Source of the DNA: Ensifer adhaerens
Lineage (GTDB): Bacteria; Pseudomonadota; Alphaproteobacteria; Rhizobiales; Rhizobiaceae
Direction of reading: 5' to 3'
DNA: 64,000 nt
Assembly: GCF_002940685.1 (NCBI RefSeq)
Contig: NZ_PNFP01000022.1
Location: 34,594-98,593 of the forward strand
The notes under the pieces are model-generated. The model was not told the DNA's origin. It was given only the letters and a program-made list of their open reading frames with translations, and ran no database searches. The position numbers and the translations under genes were made by a program. This document shows positions 17,778 to 26,509 of this stretch, piece by piece (the first letter of the stretch is position 1; each line of letters begins with the position of its first letter).

Positions 17778-18065
17778 ATGTTCGCTGTCAGTCTCAAGGT
17801 CAATGCCGCGCGCAGCAGTCTCGCCGTTACGTGGGACGACGGCGCCGTATCCCACATCCCGGCGACCGTGCTGCGGGCGCGCAGCCGTGCCGCCAGCCAG
17901 GTGCGTGCGGATCTCGAAGGGCGCGCCGGTTCCTATGACGCCGTCACGCTCAGCGGTGCGGAGCCAGTCGGCACCTACGCAATCCGGCTGGTTTTCTCTG
18001 ACGGCCATGATCGCGGCATTTACCCCTGGACGTACCTGCGCGCGATCGCCGACTCCACGTTTTGA
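17778..18065 (+). CDS. DUF971-domain protein (95 aa)
   Basis: Start at the ATG 5 bases after AAGGAG; an ATG 24 bases earlier is in frame but poorly placed. The whole protein is one DUF971 domain, with core motifs LAVTWDDGAVSHIPATVLRARS and YAIRLVFSDGHDRGIYPWTYLRAI. This domain occurs alone and at the N-terminus of gamma-butyrobetaine hydroxylases, where it binds zinc, and is fused to or found near Mrp/ApbC-type Fe-S proteins. The usual zinc Cys residues are not present here. It is 9 bp before the AprA-like gene and probably works with it, perhaps in cofactor or Fe-S handling; that is inference. Confidence 0.8.
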   Translation: MFAVSLKVNAARSSLAVTWDDGAVSHIPATVLRARSRAASQVRADLEGRAGSYDAVTLSGAEPVGTYAIRLVFSDGHDRGIYPWTYLRAIADSTF

Positions 18066-18074
18066 GGAAGAACT

Positions 18075-19811
18075 ATGGACGATTTTATCGACGGCCTTTC
18101 GGAAGTCGCCTGCGATGTTCTGGTGATCGGAGGCGGAACGGCCGGCCCGATGGCGGCGCTGAAAGCCAAGCAGAAGAACCCGGCGCTCAACGTCGTATTG
18201 CTGGAAAAAGCCAATGTGAAGCGGTCCGGCGCAATCTCGATGGGCATGGACGGCCTGAACAATGCCGTGGTGCCGGGTTATGCAACGCCGGAGCAGTACA
18301 CGAAGGAAATCACGATCGCCAATGATGGCATCGTCGACCAGGCGCCGGTCTTCAAATACGCATCACGCTGTTATGACATCATTCAGGAACTGGATCGCTT
18401 CGGCATTCGTTTCCAGAGGAATGCCAACGGCGACTACGATCTGAAGAAGGTCCATCACCTCGGTACATATGTGCTGCCGATGCCGAATGGCGAAACCGTC
18501 AAGAAGGCACTCTATCGCCAGCTGAAACGGGAGCGCATCCTGATTTCCAACCGCTTCATGGCCACCCGGTTGCTGACGGCGAAGGATGGTCGCATAGCCG
18601 GTGCCGTTGCCGTCAACACCCGAACTTCGGAATTCCTCGTGCTTAGGGCCAAGGCCGTGATCCTGTGCATGGGAGCGGCCGGTAGGCTTGGGTTGCCGCA
18701 CTCGGGCTACCTGTTCGGCACCTACGAGAACCCCACCAACTCCGGCGACGGTTATGCCATGGCCTATCATGCCGGTGCCGCGCTCGCGAACCTCGAGTGC
18801 TACCAGATCAATCCGCTGATCAAAGATTACAACGGCCCTGCCTGCGCCTATGTCGCCGGCCCGTTCGGTGCCTACACCGCCAACAGCGAAGGTAAGCGCT
18901 TCATCGAAAGCGATTATTGGTCCGGGCAGATGATGCAGGAGTTTTACAACGAACTGCAATCGGGGAAGGGGCCGGTCTTCCTGAAGCTCAACCATCTTCA
19001 TCCCGATACGGTCGGCGAGATCGCAGATATCCTGCATCGCGTCGAACGCCCTTCCCGCGGGCGGTTTCATACCGCGCGTGGTACCGATTATCGCGAGACG
19101 ATGATCGAGATGCACATTTCCGAGATCGGCTTCTGTTCCGGCCACAGCGCGTCAGGCGTCTTCGTCGACGAATATGCGCGCACGACCGTGCCCGGCCTTT
19201 ATGCCGCGGGCGACATGGCAAGCGTACCGCACAACTATATGCTCGGAGCCTTCACCAACGGGGCCGTGGCGGGAGAGCATGCGGCGGAAGCAGCACAGGA
19301 AACGGACCTTCCGGACTACGATCCGGACGTCGTGAGGTTCGAACGGACGAGGGTGCTGGCGCCGACGCGTCGCGAAGACGGGATCCCACCCAACCAGCTC
19401 GAATACAAGGTCAGGCGTCTCGTCAACGACTACCTGCAGCCACCCAAGGTGACGAGCCGCATGCGTATCGGCCAGCAACGCCTGGCCGAGGCAAGACAAG
19501 ATCTCGAAACGGCCCTGGTTGCGCGCAACCCGCATGAGCTCATGCGGTCGCTCGAAGTGTCGTCCATTCTCGACTGCGCCGACATGGCGGCGCACGCATC
19601 GCTTTATCGCACCGAGAGCCGTTGGGGTCTTTATCACAACCGGATCGATCATCCCGAAAAGGACGACGAGAACTGGTGCTGCCACGCGCTGCTTCGCAAG
19701 GTGGACGGCCGCATGATTTCCGAAAAGCGCGCCATCCAGCCCTACATCGTTCCCATCGAGACCGAAGAGCGGACGGCCTACGAGCGTCTGCGCGTTTCCA
19801 ACCAAGCCTGA
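18075..19811 (+). CDS. AprA-like flavoprotein (fumarate reductase/adenylylsulfate reductase alpha fold)
   Basis: 578 residues. FAD motif CDVLVIGGGTAGPMAALKAK starts at residue 13, with an EKANVKRSG turn as in AprA. The fumarate-reductase-family elements GLYAAGDMAS and a C-terminal helical domain containing RTESRWGLYHNRIDHPEKDD are clear. AprA in sulfate reducers converts APS to sulfite and AMP with AprB. Here the gene is followed 24 bp later by a small AprB-like ferredoxin, so an AprBA-type complex is likely, but in a strain with an Ssu importer rather than a sulfate-reduction operon. The substrate is unknown and may be an organosulfur compound. Cytoplasmic, no signal peptide. Confidence 0.83.
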   Translation: MDDFIDGLSEVACDVLVIGGGTAGPMAALKAKQKNPALNVVLLEKANVKRSGAISMGMDGLNNAVVPGYATPEQYTKEITIANDGIVDQAPVFKYASRCYDIIQELDRFGIRFQRNANGDYDLKKVHHLGTYVLPMPNGETVKKALYRQLKRERILISNRFMATRLLTAKDGRIAGAVAVNTRTSEFLVLRAKAVILCMGAAGRLGLPHSGYLFGTYENPTNSGDGYAMAYHAGAALANLECYQINPLIKDYNGPACAYVAGPFGAYTANSEGKRFIESDYWSGQMMQEFYNELQSGKGPVFLKLNHLHPDTVGEIADILHRVERPSRGRFHTARGTDYRETMIEMHISEIGFCSGHSASGVFVDEYARTTVPGLYAAGDMASVPHNYMLGAFTNGAVAGEHAAEAAQETDLPDYDPDVVRFERTRVLAPTRREDGIPPNQLEYKVRRLVNDYLQPPKVTSRMRIGQQRLAEARQDLETALVARNPHELMRSLEVSSILDCADMAAHASLYRTESRWGLYHNRIDHPEKDDENWCCHALLRKVDGRMISEKRAIQPYIVPIETEERTAYERLRVSNQA

Positions 19812-19835
19812 TCCCAAGCCCGATCGAGGAGAGCC

Positions 19836-20069
19836 ATGCCGCTTGCTCTTTCCCCCACCGCCATTCCCGTCATTGTCGACGAAGCGAAATGTATCGCCGA
19901 CAAGGGCTGCACCGTCTGCGTCGACGTTTGCCCGCTCGATGTGTTGCGCATCAGCGACCTCACCGGCAAGGCCTACATGAAGTTCGACGAATGCTGGTAT
20001 TGCATGCCGTGCGAGACCGATTGTCCGACCGGCGCCGTTACCGTCAACATCCCCTACCTATTGCGCTGA
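19836..20069 (+). CDS. Small AprB-like 2x[4Fe-4S] ferredoxin
   Basis: 77 residues. Two cluster motifs: Cys19-x5-Cys25-x2-Cys28-x3-Cys32-Pro, and Cys53-x2-Cys56-x2-Cys59-x3-Cys63-Pro in ECWYCMPCETDCPTGAV. The longer x5 spacing of the first motif and the CWYC form of the second are typical of AprB, the beta subunit of adenylylsulfate reductase. It lacks the C-terminal tail with which real AprB wraps AprA, so it is a minimal version. It sits between the AprA-like gene and the HEAT-repeat gene (one base from the latter) and should pass electrons to the flavoprotein. Confidence 0.88.
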   Translation: MPLALSPTAIPVIVDEAKCIADKGCTVCVDVCPLDVLRISDLTGKAYMKFDECWYCMPCETDCPTGAVTVNIPYLLR

Positions 20070-20070
20070 C

Positions 20071-21027
20071 ATGGCTACGTTCGATCCATTCGAGGACTTC
20101 GGCGATGCCGAAGAAATTGTCGGCCGTCTCTCTGACGCGGATCCCGCCGTGCGGCGCCTCGCTGTCATCGATCTGAGCGAGACTGCGACGCCGGATGTTC
20201 TCCTGCATCTGTTGGCGATGGTTGAAGACAGCGATGCGGCCGTGCGCCTGCAGGTGGCGATCGCGCTTGGCGATTTCGACACGATCGATACGGCCGGCGG
20301 GCTGGTGAAACTCGTGATGGATCCGGACGGGTCGGTGGCTTCTGCTGCGGCGGACAGCCTTGCCGAGTTGAAGGATCCGGCCGCGGCTCCCCCGCTGCTT
20401 TCGTTGGGCACCCACCCGGATGCTTTCGTGCGCGCGTCCGGCTTTCGTGGATTGAAGGGGCTGCGCTCACGCATAGCGCTGGGGCCCGCACTCAACGCTA
20501 TGTCGGACGAAAGCGCTCAGGTGCGGGGCGAGGCGTTGGGGGTGATCGCCTATCTCAAGCTTGAAGAAACGCTGCCATCATTGATCGCTGCCACGCGCGA
20601 CGCCGAGGCTTCGGTGCGGGCGGAGGCGGTCAACGCCTTGTCGTTCACAAAACAGCTGGCGGCGGCCACCGCAGTTGCTGCGGCGCTGCGGGACGATGTC
20701 TGGCAGGTGAGGGCGGCCGCTGCGCAATCGCTCGGGAGGATCGGCCAAGCATTTGCCGTCGGTAGTCTCGTCGCCGGGTTGGCGGACGAGTACTGGCAGG
20801 TTCGCCAGAAGTGTCTTAGTGCGCTTGGGAGCCTTAAGGCGCAATCGGCTGTGGCCGACATTTCAGCGCAGCTTGCCAGTGACCTGCCGTCGCTTCGCAA
20901 GGAGGCGGCGGCAGCCCTCGGCGAGATTGCCGATCCGTCGGCGCGCCAGGCGCTAATGGCCCATGCCTCCGACACCGACCCGGACGTGCGAAAAACGGTG
21001 CGCTGGGCGCTGACCCGGATTGGTTGA
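20071..21027 (+). CDS. HEAT-repeat protein (PBS lyase-type repeats)
   Basis: 318 residues built almost wholly of about nine 31-residue helical repeats with the pattern D-x-VRxxAxxALxxIG (for example SVRAEAVNALSF, QVRAAAAQSLGRIG, DVRKTVRWALTRIG). HEAT repeats form a curved scaffold for protein binding; relatives include phycocyanobilin lyases and assembly factors. It follows the ferredoxin by one base and is the last gene of the ssu/apr-like operon. It probably supports assembly or contacts of the flavoprotein-ferredoxin pair. No catalytic residues are seen. Confidence 0.85.
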   Translation: MATFDPFEDFGDAEEIVGRLSDADPAVRRLAVIDLSETATPDVLLHLLAMVEDSDAAVRLQVAIALGDFDTIDTAGGLVKLVMDPDGSVASAAADSLAELKDPAAAPPLLSLGTHPDAFVRASGFRGLKGLRSRIALGPALNAMSDESAQVRGEALGVIAYLKLEETLPSLIAATRDAEASVRAEAVNALSFTKQLAAATAVAAALRDDVWQVRAAAAQSLGRIGQAFAVGSLVAGLADEYWQVRQKCLSALGSLKAQSAVADISAQLASDLPSLRKEAAAALGEIADPSARQALMAHASDTDPDVRKTVRWALTRIG

Positions 21028-21045
21028 TGCGATCGAAGCGCAATC

Positions 21046-21852
21046 TCATGTGCCGCGCTTCGAGACTATCTCCATCAAGGCATGTGGGCGCTCGATGCGA
21101 ATGTGGCGCGGCGTGACGGCTACAAGCCCGTCCTTCTGGAACCGCTTCATCATCATCGTCACCCATTGGCGGGTGGAGCCGACCATCGCCGCGATCTGGT
21201 CATGGGTGACCTTCGCGTTGATGATGATGGCCCGCCCATCCCGCACCCCATGCCGATCGCCGAGATTGATCAGGAACTGGGCCAGGCGTTCAATAACTGA
21301 GCGCGTCCCGAGCATCTGCGCCATGGCCGAATAACACCGACCTTTGGCGGCCAATCCTTGCAGAAGACAGAGAGCGAAGCTTGGGAGTTCGGTGACGAGT
21401 TTCTTCAGCGCCGGCGCCGCCAGGAAGAGGATGCGACAATCGCTAAGAGCTTCTCCCGACCAGATGTGCACCCCGCCGCCCGTCATTTCCGGGCCACCGA
21501 TAAAATGTCCCTTCGTCCAGTAGGCCAATGTGATCTCCCGACCTGACGGTGCTGTGTAGAACACCCTGACGTTGCCGGCTTCGATGATGAAGATGCCGCC
21601 GTGCCCGTCGCCCTGGTTGAAGATTGCTTGGCCCGCTCGAAACGAAAGCTGGCGGCCTTGCGATTTCAGTTTCGCCCATTCGTCGGGGGTGAGGGTATCG
21701 AGAAAATGTGCCCCTTCATCGAGCCCCTCGACACCTTCACTCAAAAAGAGTGCCTGGTCACCGGGTAGAGTGGCCGGGGCAGGCAGGTCAATCGAGGGTA
21801 TGTGTTTCGGGTGCGCCGCCGGGTTGGCGGTCAGGCGGACGTCGAGGCTCAT
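21046..21852 (-). CDS. Crp/Fnr-family transcriptional regulator
   Basis: 268 residues. An N-terminal extension of about 45 residues precedes a cyclic-nucleotide-binding-fold domain (about 50-165: FRAGQAIFNQGDGHGGIFIIEAGNVRV) and a C-terminal winged helix (VTHDQIAAMVGSTRQWVTMMMKRF). It lacks the N-terminal Cys cluster of FNR, so it is not an oxygen-sensing FNR of that kind. The start is supported by GAGGAAGGA. It converges on the HEAT gene and is divergent from the LLM monooxygenase genes, so it is placed to control both halves of the sulfur island. Confidence 0.88.
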   Translation of the reverse strand: MSLDVRLTANPAAHPKHIPSIDLPAPATLPGDQALFLSEGVEGLDEGAHFLDTLTPDEWAKLKSQGRQLSFRAGQAIFNQGDGHGGIFIIEAGNVRVFYTAPSGREITLAYWTKGHFIGGPEMTGGGVHIWSGEALSDCRILFLAAPALKKLVTELPSFALCLLQGLAAKGRCYSAMAQMLGTRSVIERLAQFLINLGDRHGVRDGRAIIINAKVTHDQIAAMVGSTRQWVTMMMKRFQKDGLVAVTPRHIRIERPHALMEIVSKRGT

Positions 21853-22317
21853 ACTGGTCCTTCCTCATCGCAATCGAGGTTATAATTATATATAATCTAC
21901 CAATTTAGAAGGAATATAATTGCGACTTCGCCGCCAGGCTTGGACGCGGTGCGCGCTTTGAGACTCCCGGAACCGCAATCACCGGCGCTGAAGCACGTTA
22001 GCCCGCGTCCATCTCATCCGAAGACCTGCCAACATATCTTGGTTCGACAGCGCCTACTGCATGCTTCCTTTGATCGTAGCCGATTAAAGGACAAAACATG
22101 CGGTAATTCACAGTTCTAGAGCGACCTCTGCGCGTTCGATAAGACGCGCGGCGCTGTAGCAGAGGAGCATTCAGGACAGCGAAAAGTGCATCCTGAGGCG
22201 TGACGAGAGCGGCAACTTTTCTTGTTTCGGGCAGCCAAAGAGAACGTTATTCCTATAATCTATAAAAATTATGTATTTAATGTATTTATGTCATCAACCG
22301 TGGTGGAACTGCGAACC
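21853..22317. promoter_or_regulatory. Divergent promoter region with AT-rich islands
   Basis: No gene is seen in this 465-bp gap between the Crp/Fnr gene (minus) and the LLM gene (plus). Two strongly AT-rich islands stand out from the GC-rich surroundings: 21881-21920 (ATAATTATATATAATCTA) just before the regulator, and 22246-22290, which has TATAAT at 22254-22259. Both share ATAATCTA. No good -35 pairs with the second -10, which suggests an activated promoter. Confidence 0.45.
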
Positions 22318-23313
22318 ATGCCCTATCTGCTCAGCCTTCTTGACAAAAGTCCCGTCGATCCAGGAGGCACGCCGACTGAGGCTCTGCATGCGACGGCCAA
22401 CCTTGCGGTGAGGGCGGAGGAGTGGGGCTACCACCGCTTCTGGGTCGCGGAGCATCATAACATAGCCGGCCTTGCGAGTTCTGCGCCGGAAACCCTGATC
22501 GCCTACCTCCTGGCCAAGACATCGAAGATCCGCATCGGTTCCGGCGGCGTCATGTTGCAGCACTACAGTGCCTACAAGGTCGCCGAGACCTTCAACCTGC
22601 TTGCCAGTCTCGCGCCGTCCCGGGTCGATCTCGGCGTCGGCAAGGCACCCGGTGGTTTCCCGTTCTCGACCAAAGCGTTGCAGGTCGGAGTTGATCCGGC
22701 TTTGCGGCCGAGCTTTCCGGAGCAACTGGCCGATCTCAACCGCTATTTGCTGGCAGAAGGCGGCGCGGCTTCGGAGCTGTTGGCGACGCCGCTGCCGTCC
22801 GTCGCGCCACAGCGCTTTCTGCTGGGGGCGAGCGTCGACAGCGCGTTGCTGGCTGCCGAAAAGGGCTGGAAGCTTGTCTTTGCCGGCCATCTCAATGGCG
22901 ATCCGGACAATCTGCAAAAAACCTTCGACGCCTATGACCGTGCAACCAAGGGCGATCGACCGCTTCTTGCTCTCGCGGCGTTCGCCGCCGAAAGCGAACA
23001 GCGGGCGCGCGAACGTGTCGCGGACCTGAAGATTTTCAAGGTGCTGCTTCCAGGCAGCCAGGGCGTCAATGTCGGCAGCGAGGAACAGGCTGCCGAATTC
23101 GCCCGTCAGGCCGGGATTGCCGACTACCGCGTCGAGGAGAAGACGCCGAGCGTGCTCACCGGCACGGCGCGGCAGGTTCGCCAGGAGCTCGACGAGCTGC
23201 ACCGACGCTACGGTGTCGAGGAATTCGTCATCGACACCCCTGCCGTCAGCGCCAGCGAGCGCCTCACCTCGATCGAACTCATCGCGCAAGAACCGCTTTC
23301 TCTCGCCGCCTGA
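22318..23313 (+). CDS. LLM-class flavin-dependent monooxygenase, MsnO8/YtmO type
   Basis: 331 residues from the ATG at 22318 (GTGGA 9 bases upstream); an ATG at 22288 would add ten residues but has no ribosome-binding site. The start LLSLLDKSPVDPGGTPTEAL and WGYHRFWVAEHHNIAGLASS are typical of the MsnO8 branch of luciferase-like FMNH2-dependent monooxygenases, to which YtmO (CmoO) of B. subtilis belongs. It would use reduced FMN from a separate reductase and O2 to split a C-S bond. It starts the S-alkylcysteine-type gene cluster, with a second LLM enzyme 21 bp downstream. Confidence 0.88.
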   Translation: MPYLLSLLDKSPVDPGGTPTEALHATANLAVRAEEWGYHRFWVAEHHNIAGLASSAPETLIAYLLAKTSKIRIGSGGVMLQHYSAYKVAETFNLLASLAPSRVDLGVGKAPGGFPFSTKALQVGVDPALRPSFPEQLADLNRYLLAEGGAASELLATPLPSVAPQRFLLGASVDSALLAAEKGWKLVFAGHLNGDPDNLQKTFDAYDRATKGDRPLLALAAFAAESEQRARERVADLKIFKVLLPGSQGVNVGSEEQAAEFARQAGIADYRVEEKTPSVLTGTARQVRQELDELHRRYGVEEFVIDTPAVSASERLTSIELIAQEPLSLAA

Positions 23314-23334
23314 ATTTTCCGGGAAGGAACTGCC

Positions 23335-24684
23335 ATGACCAAGAAGAACGTGACTTTCGGTATCATGTTGCAAGGGCCGGGCGGGCACATGAACGCCTGG
23401 AAACATCCGAGCGGCCCGGCGGACGCGAGCGTCAATTTCGACTTCTTCGTCGAGACGGCGCGAAAGGCCGAAGCCGCCGGCATCGCTTTCGCCTTCGTCG
23501 CCGACGGCCTCTACATCAACGAGCAGTCGATCCCGCATTTCCTCAACCGCTTCGAGCCCCTGACGATCCTGTCGGCGCTCGCCGCCTCGACCTCGAAGAT
23601 CGGCCTCGTCGGCACGGTTTCGACCTCCTACAGCGACCCGTTCACCATCGCCCGGCAATTCGCCTCGCTCGATCTCATCAGTGGCGGCCGCGCCGGCTGG
23701 AACGCCGTGACCTCGCCGCTCGAAGGTTCCGGCCGCAACTACGGCCGCGAGCACCCCGAACATGAGCTGCGCTACGAGATTGCCGACGAGTATCTCGACG
23801 TGATCAAGGGTCTCTGGGACAGCTGGGACGACGACGCCTTCGTGCGTGACCGGGCAACCGGCGTCTATGCCGACAAGTCGAAGCTGCGCCGGCTGAACCA
23901 CAAGGGACGGTTCTTCCGGATCGAGGGGCCGCTCAACATCGAACGCTCCAGACAGGGCCAGCCGGTGGTGTTCCAGGCGGGAGCCTCCGATTCCGGCGTC
24001 CGTCTTGCGGGTAAGCATGCGGATGCCGTGTTCACCAATGGCGGCCCGATCGAGGAAGCCAAGACATTCTACAAGCAGGTCAAGCAAAGCGCTGTGGCGC
24101 AGGGGCGCCGCGCCGCGGAGATCGGCATCTTTCCGGGCATCGGCCCGATCGTCGGGGCTACGGCCGAGGAGGCCGAGGCGAAGTACCGCGCAATCCGCGA
24201 TCTCGTGACGATCGAGGAGGCGTTGCTTTATCTCGGTCGCTTCTTCGACCACCACGACTTCAGCGCCTATCCGCTGGACGAGCCGTTTCCCGACATTGGC
24301 GATATCGGCAAGAACAGTTTTCGGGCAACGACCGACCGCATCAAGAAGACGGCGCGAGAAACCGGTGCGACCCTGCGCGAGATCGCACTCGATGTCGCAA
24401 CGCCGAGAACCGCCTTCATCGGCACGGCTGAGCATATCGCCGACGAGATCATCAGATGGATCAATGAGGATGCCGCCGACGGCTTCATCCTCGGCTTCCC
24501 GGTGATTGCCGAAGGTCTCACCGATTTCGGCGCGTACGTGCTGCCGATCCTGGAACGTCGTGGCTATTTCAAGCCCAAGCTCGAAGGCGAAACACTGCGC
24601 GATCATCTGGGGCTCTCTTATCGCGAGAGCCGCTACGCCGCCCCGGCAGCGGATGTCGCGCGCGGAAGGGCCGTCGGGGCCTGA
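23335..24684 (+). CDS. LLM-class FMN-dependent monooxygenase, NtaA/SnaA/DszA family (YxeK/CmoJ-like)
   Basis: 449 residues, the usual length of the nitrilotriacetate monooxygenase branch of luciferase-like enzymes. Clear family stretches are AWKHPSG near residue 20, [40 protein letters not shown] and [13 protein letters not shown]. subtilis YxeK and YtnJ (CmoJ) belong here and oxidise N-acetyl-S-alkylcysteines so that N-acetylcysteine is released. The next two genes encode an M20 deacylase and a GNAT acetyltransferase, the other two enzymes of that route, which makes the same role likely. A flavin reductase is not encoded nearby. Confidence 0.88.
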   Translation: MTKKNVTFGIMLQGPGGHMNAWKHPSGPADASVNFDFFVETARKAEAAGIAFAFVADGLYINEQSIPHFLNRFEPLTILSALAASTSKIGLVGTVSTSYSDPFTIARQFASLDLISGGRAGWNAVTSPLEGSGRNYGREHPEHELRYEIADEYLDVIKGLWDSWDDDAFVRDRATGVYADKSKLRRLNHKGRFFRIEGPLNIERSRQGQPVVFQAGASDSGVRLAGKHADAVFTNGGPIEEAKTFYKQVKQSAVAQGRRAAEIGIFPGIGPIVGATAEEAEAKYRAIRDLVTIEEALLYLGRFFDHHDFSAYPLDEPFPDIGDIGKNSFRATTDRIKKTARETGATLREIALDVATPRTAFIGTAEHIADEIIRWINEDAADGFILGFPVIAEGLTDFGAYVLPILERRGYFKPKLEGETLRDHLGLSYRESRYAAPAADVARGRAVGA

Positions 24685-24706
24685 CGGCGTCGGCGGAGAC
24701 GGGCCC

Positions 24707-25894
24707 ATGAACCTCATCCTCACCGATACCCAGAGATCTGCCGCGGTCGACCGTGGCCTTGCCGCCTTCATCGACGAGATCGTCGCGATCCGTCGCGACC
24801 TGCACCAGCACCCGGAGCTCGCTTTTCAGGAAAGGCGCACCAGCAGTCTGGTCGGCGATCTGCTTGCCTCCTGGGGATATGAGGTGAGCCGCGGCATCGC
24901 CGGAACCGGTGTCGTCGCCACGCTCCGGCGCGGACAAGGCGAGAAGGCGATCGGCCTTCGCGCGGACATGGATGCGCTGCCGATCGAAGAGGCGACCGGG
25001 CTATCCTATGCCAGCCGCCACAAGGGGGTCATGCACGCCTGCGGCCATGACGGGCATACGGCGATCCTGCTCGGCGCTGCCCGGTTTATCGCGACCGAGG
25101 GGCGTTTCGACGGCACGTTGAGGCTGATCTTCCAGCCGGCCGAGGAAATCGGCGCCGGCGCTCGCAAGATGCTGTCGGAAGGATTGTTCGAGCGCTTTCC
25201 GATCGATGCCGTCTTTGGATTGCACAATTGGCCGGGAGTACCAGCGGGCCGCTTCGGCTTCGTCTCGGGCCCCGCCATGGCCTCCGTCGACCAGGCAAAC
25301 ATCACCATCGTCGGCAAGGGCGGGCATGGCGCCGAGCCGCATCTGACCGTGGATCCGGTGCTGGCATCGGCGTCGCTGATCACCGCGCTGCAAAGCCTGG
25401 TGTCGCGCAACGTCGATCCACAGGAAACGGCCGTCGTCACGGTCGGCTCCATTCACGGCGGCCAGGCGTCGAACGTCATTCCCGAGAGCGTCTCGCTGAA
25501 GCTGACCTTGCGCGCCTTCAATGGCGACGTCCGGCGCCTGCTCGGGGAGCGTGTCCAGGCACTGGCGCGGGCGCAGGCCGAGAGCTTCGGCGCCACCGCG
25601 AATGTCGACTACCGGCTCGGCTTTCCGGCCCTGGTCAACCATGCGGCGGAGACGGATGTCGCTCGCAACGTTGCGCTGCAGGCGCTCGGGCCTGAAGCGG
25701 TTATCGCCGACTTCAAGCAGCGTACCGCCAGCGAGGACTTTGCGTTTTTCCTGGAAGAGAAGGCGGGCAACTACGCCTTCGTCGGCAACGGCGACAGCGC
25801 GCCGCTTCACAGCGCTGAGTACGACTTCAACGACGCGATCATCGCACCGGCCGCCCGCTACTGGGTGCGGCTGGTGGAAACCTTCCTCGCATGA
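24707..25894 (+). CDS. M20-family amidohydrolase (N-acyl amino acid deacylase, YxeP/HipO-like)
   Basis: 395 residues. Metal-site motifs of the M20D group are all present: GLRADMDALPIEE (83-95), HACGHDGH (110-117, ligands Cys112 and His114), FQPAEEIGAGA (142-151, Glu146/147) and GLHNWPGVPAG. The family removes acyl groups from amino acids (hippurate, N-acetylcysteine) with Mn2+ or similar metals. Starts at the ATG 22 bp after the LLM stop. Beside an acetyltransferase and an NtaA-type monooxygenase it most likely removes the acetyl group from N-acetylcysteine, as YxeP (SndB) does. Confidence 0.88.
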   Translation: MNLILTDTQRSAAVDRGLAAFIDEIVAIRRDLHQHPELAFQERRTSSLVGDLLASWGYEVSRGIAGTGVVATLRRGQGEKAIGLRADMDALPIEEATGLSYASRHKGVMHACGHDGHTAILLGAARFIATEGRFDGTLRLIFQPAEEIGAGARKMLSEGLFERFPIDAVFGLHNWPGVPAGRFGFVSGPAMASVDQANITIVGKGGHGAEPHLTVDPVLASASLITALQSLVSRNVDPQETAVVTVGSIHGGQASNVIPESVSLKLTLRAFNGDVRRLLGERVQALARAQAESFGATANVDYRLGFPALVNHAAETDVARNVALQALGPEAVIADFKQRTASEDFAFFLEEKAGNYAFVGNGDSAPLHSAEYDFNDAIIAPAARYWVRLVETFLA

Positions 25895-25916
25895 CGGCCA
25901 TGGGACGGCGAAAGAC

Positions 25917-26468
25917 ATGAGCGACACGTTTCTTTACACCACACCCCTCGATCCACGCGCCAAGCCGCTGATCGACGAACTCATCTTCGAATATGACAGT
26001 CGCTACGGCACCTACTTTAGCGAAGATGGGGCGGCGGCCGAGATGAACCGCTACCCGCCGGAAGCCTTTGCGCCGCCGCACGGCAACTTCGTGCTGTTGA
26101 TGCGCGACGGGCAAGCGATCGGTGGCGGCGCCTTCAAGCACTATGACGACCGCACTGCCGAGTTCAAGCGCATCTGGACGCGATCGGATCTGCGCCGCCA
26201 GGGCCTGGCGCGAAAGGTGCTGCTCGAGCTTGAAGCGCAGGCGGCGCGGCAAGGCTATTCGCGCATCTATCTGACGACCGGGTTTCGCCAGCCTGAAGCC
26301 GTCGGCCTCTACCTTGCCAACGGCTACACTGCGCTCTTCGACGTCGAAGCCGATCCTGAAGCCTACAAGACGCTGCCGTTCGAGAAGGACATCACGCATC
26401 TCGTGGTGTCGCTCACGCTTGTCGGCGACACGCCGCCGCCCAGGCCCGAAGCCGTGAACCACATCTAG
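25917..26468 (+). CDS. GNAT-family N-acetyltransferase
   Basis: 183 residues. The acetyl-CoA site is visible as [21 protein letters not shown] (motif A, R-R-Q-G-L-A), followed by the strand [25 protein letters not shown] (motif B). The short N-terminal segment and the size match single-domain GNATs. In the middle of a cystine-type importer, a YxeK-like monooxygenase and an M20 deacylase, it corresponds to YxeL/SnaB, which acetylates the amino group of S-substituted cysteines before oxidation. The role rests on context. Confidence 0.85.
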   Translation: MSDTFLYTTPLDPRAKPLIDELIFEYDSRYGTYFSEDGAAAEMNRYPPEAFAPPHGNFVLLMRDGQAIGGGAFKHYDDRTAEFKRIWTRSDLRRQGLARKVLLELEAQAARQGYSRIYLTTGFRQPEAVGLYLANGYTALFDVEADPEAYKTLPFEKDITHLVVSLTLVGDTPPPRPEAVNHI

Positions 26469-26509
26469 CGCCGCGGCCGCCTCAACAGATTTCAGGAGAG
26501 GAATCCATC

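Noticed and set aside
22069..22088. Possible Fnr/Crp box (TTTGAT to ATTAAA) in the divergent region
   Set aside because: The spacing between the arms is eight bases, not the four of an Fnr site, and the arms are not symmetric.
22294..24771. 825-codon open frame on the minus strand
   Set aside because: It is the complement of the two LLM genes, which have intact family motifs and ribosome-binding sites; the composition is that of a shadow frame.
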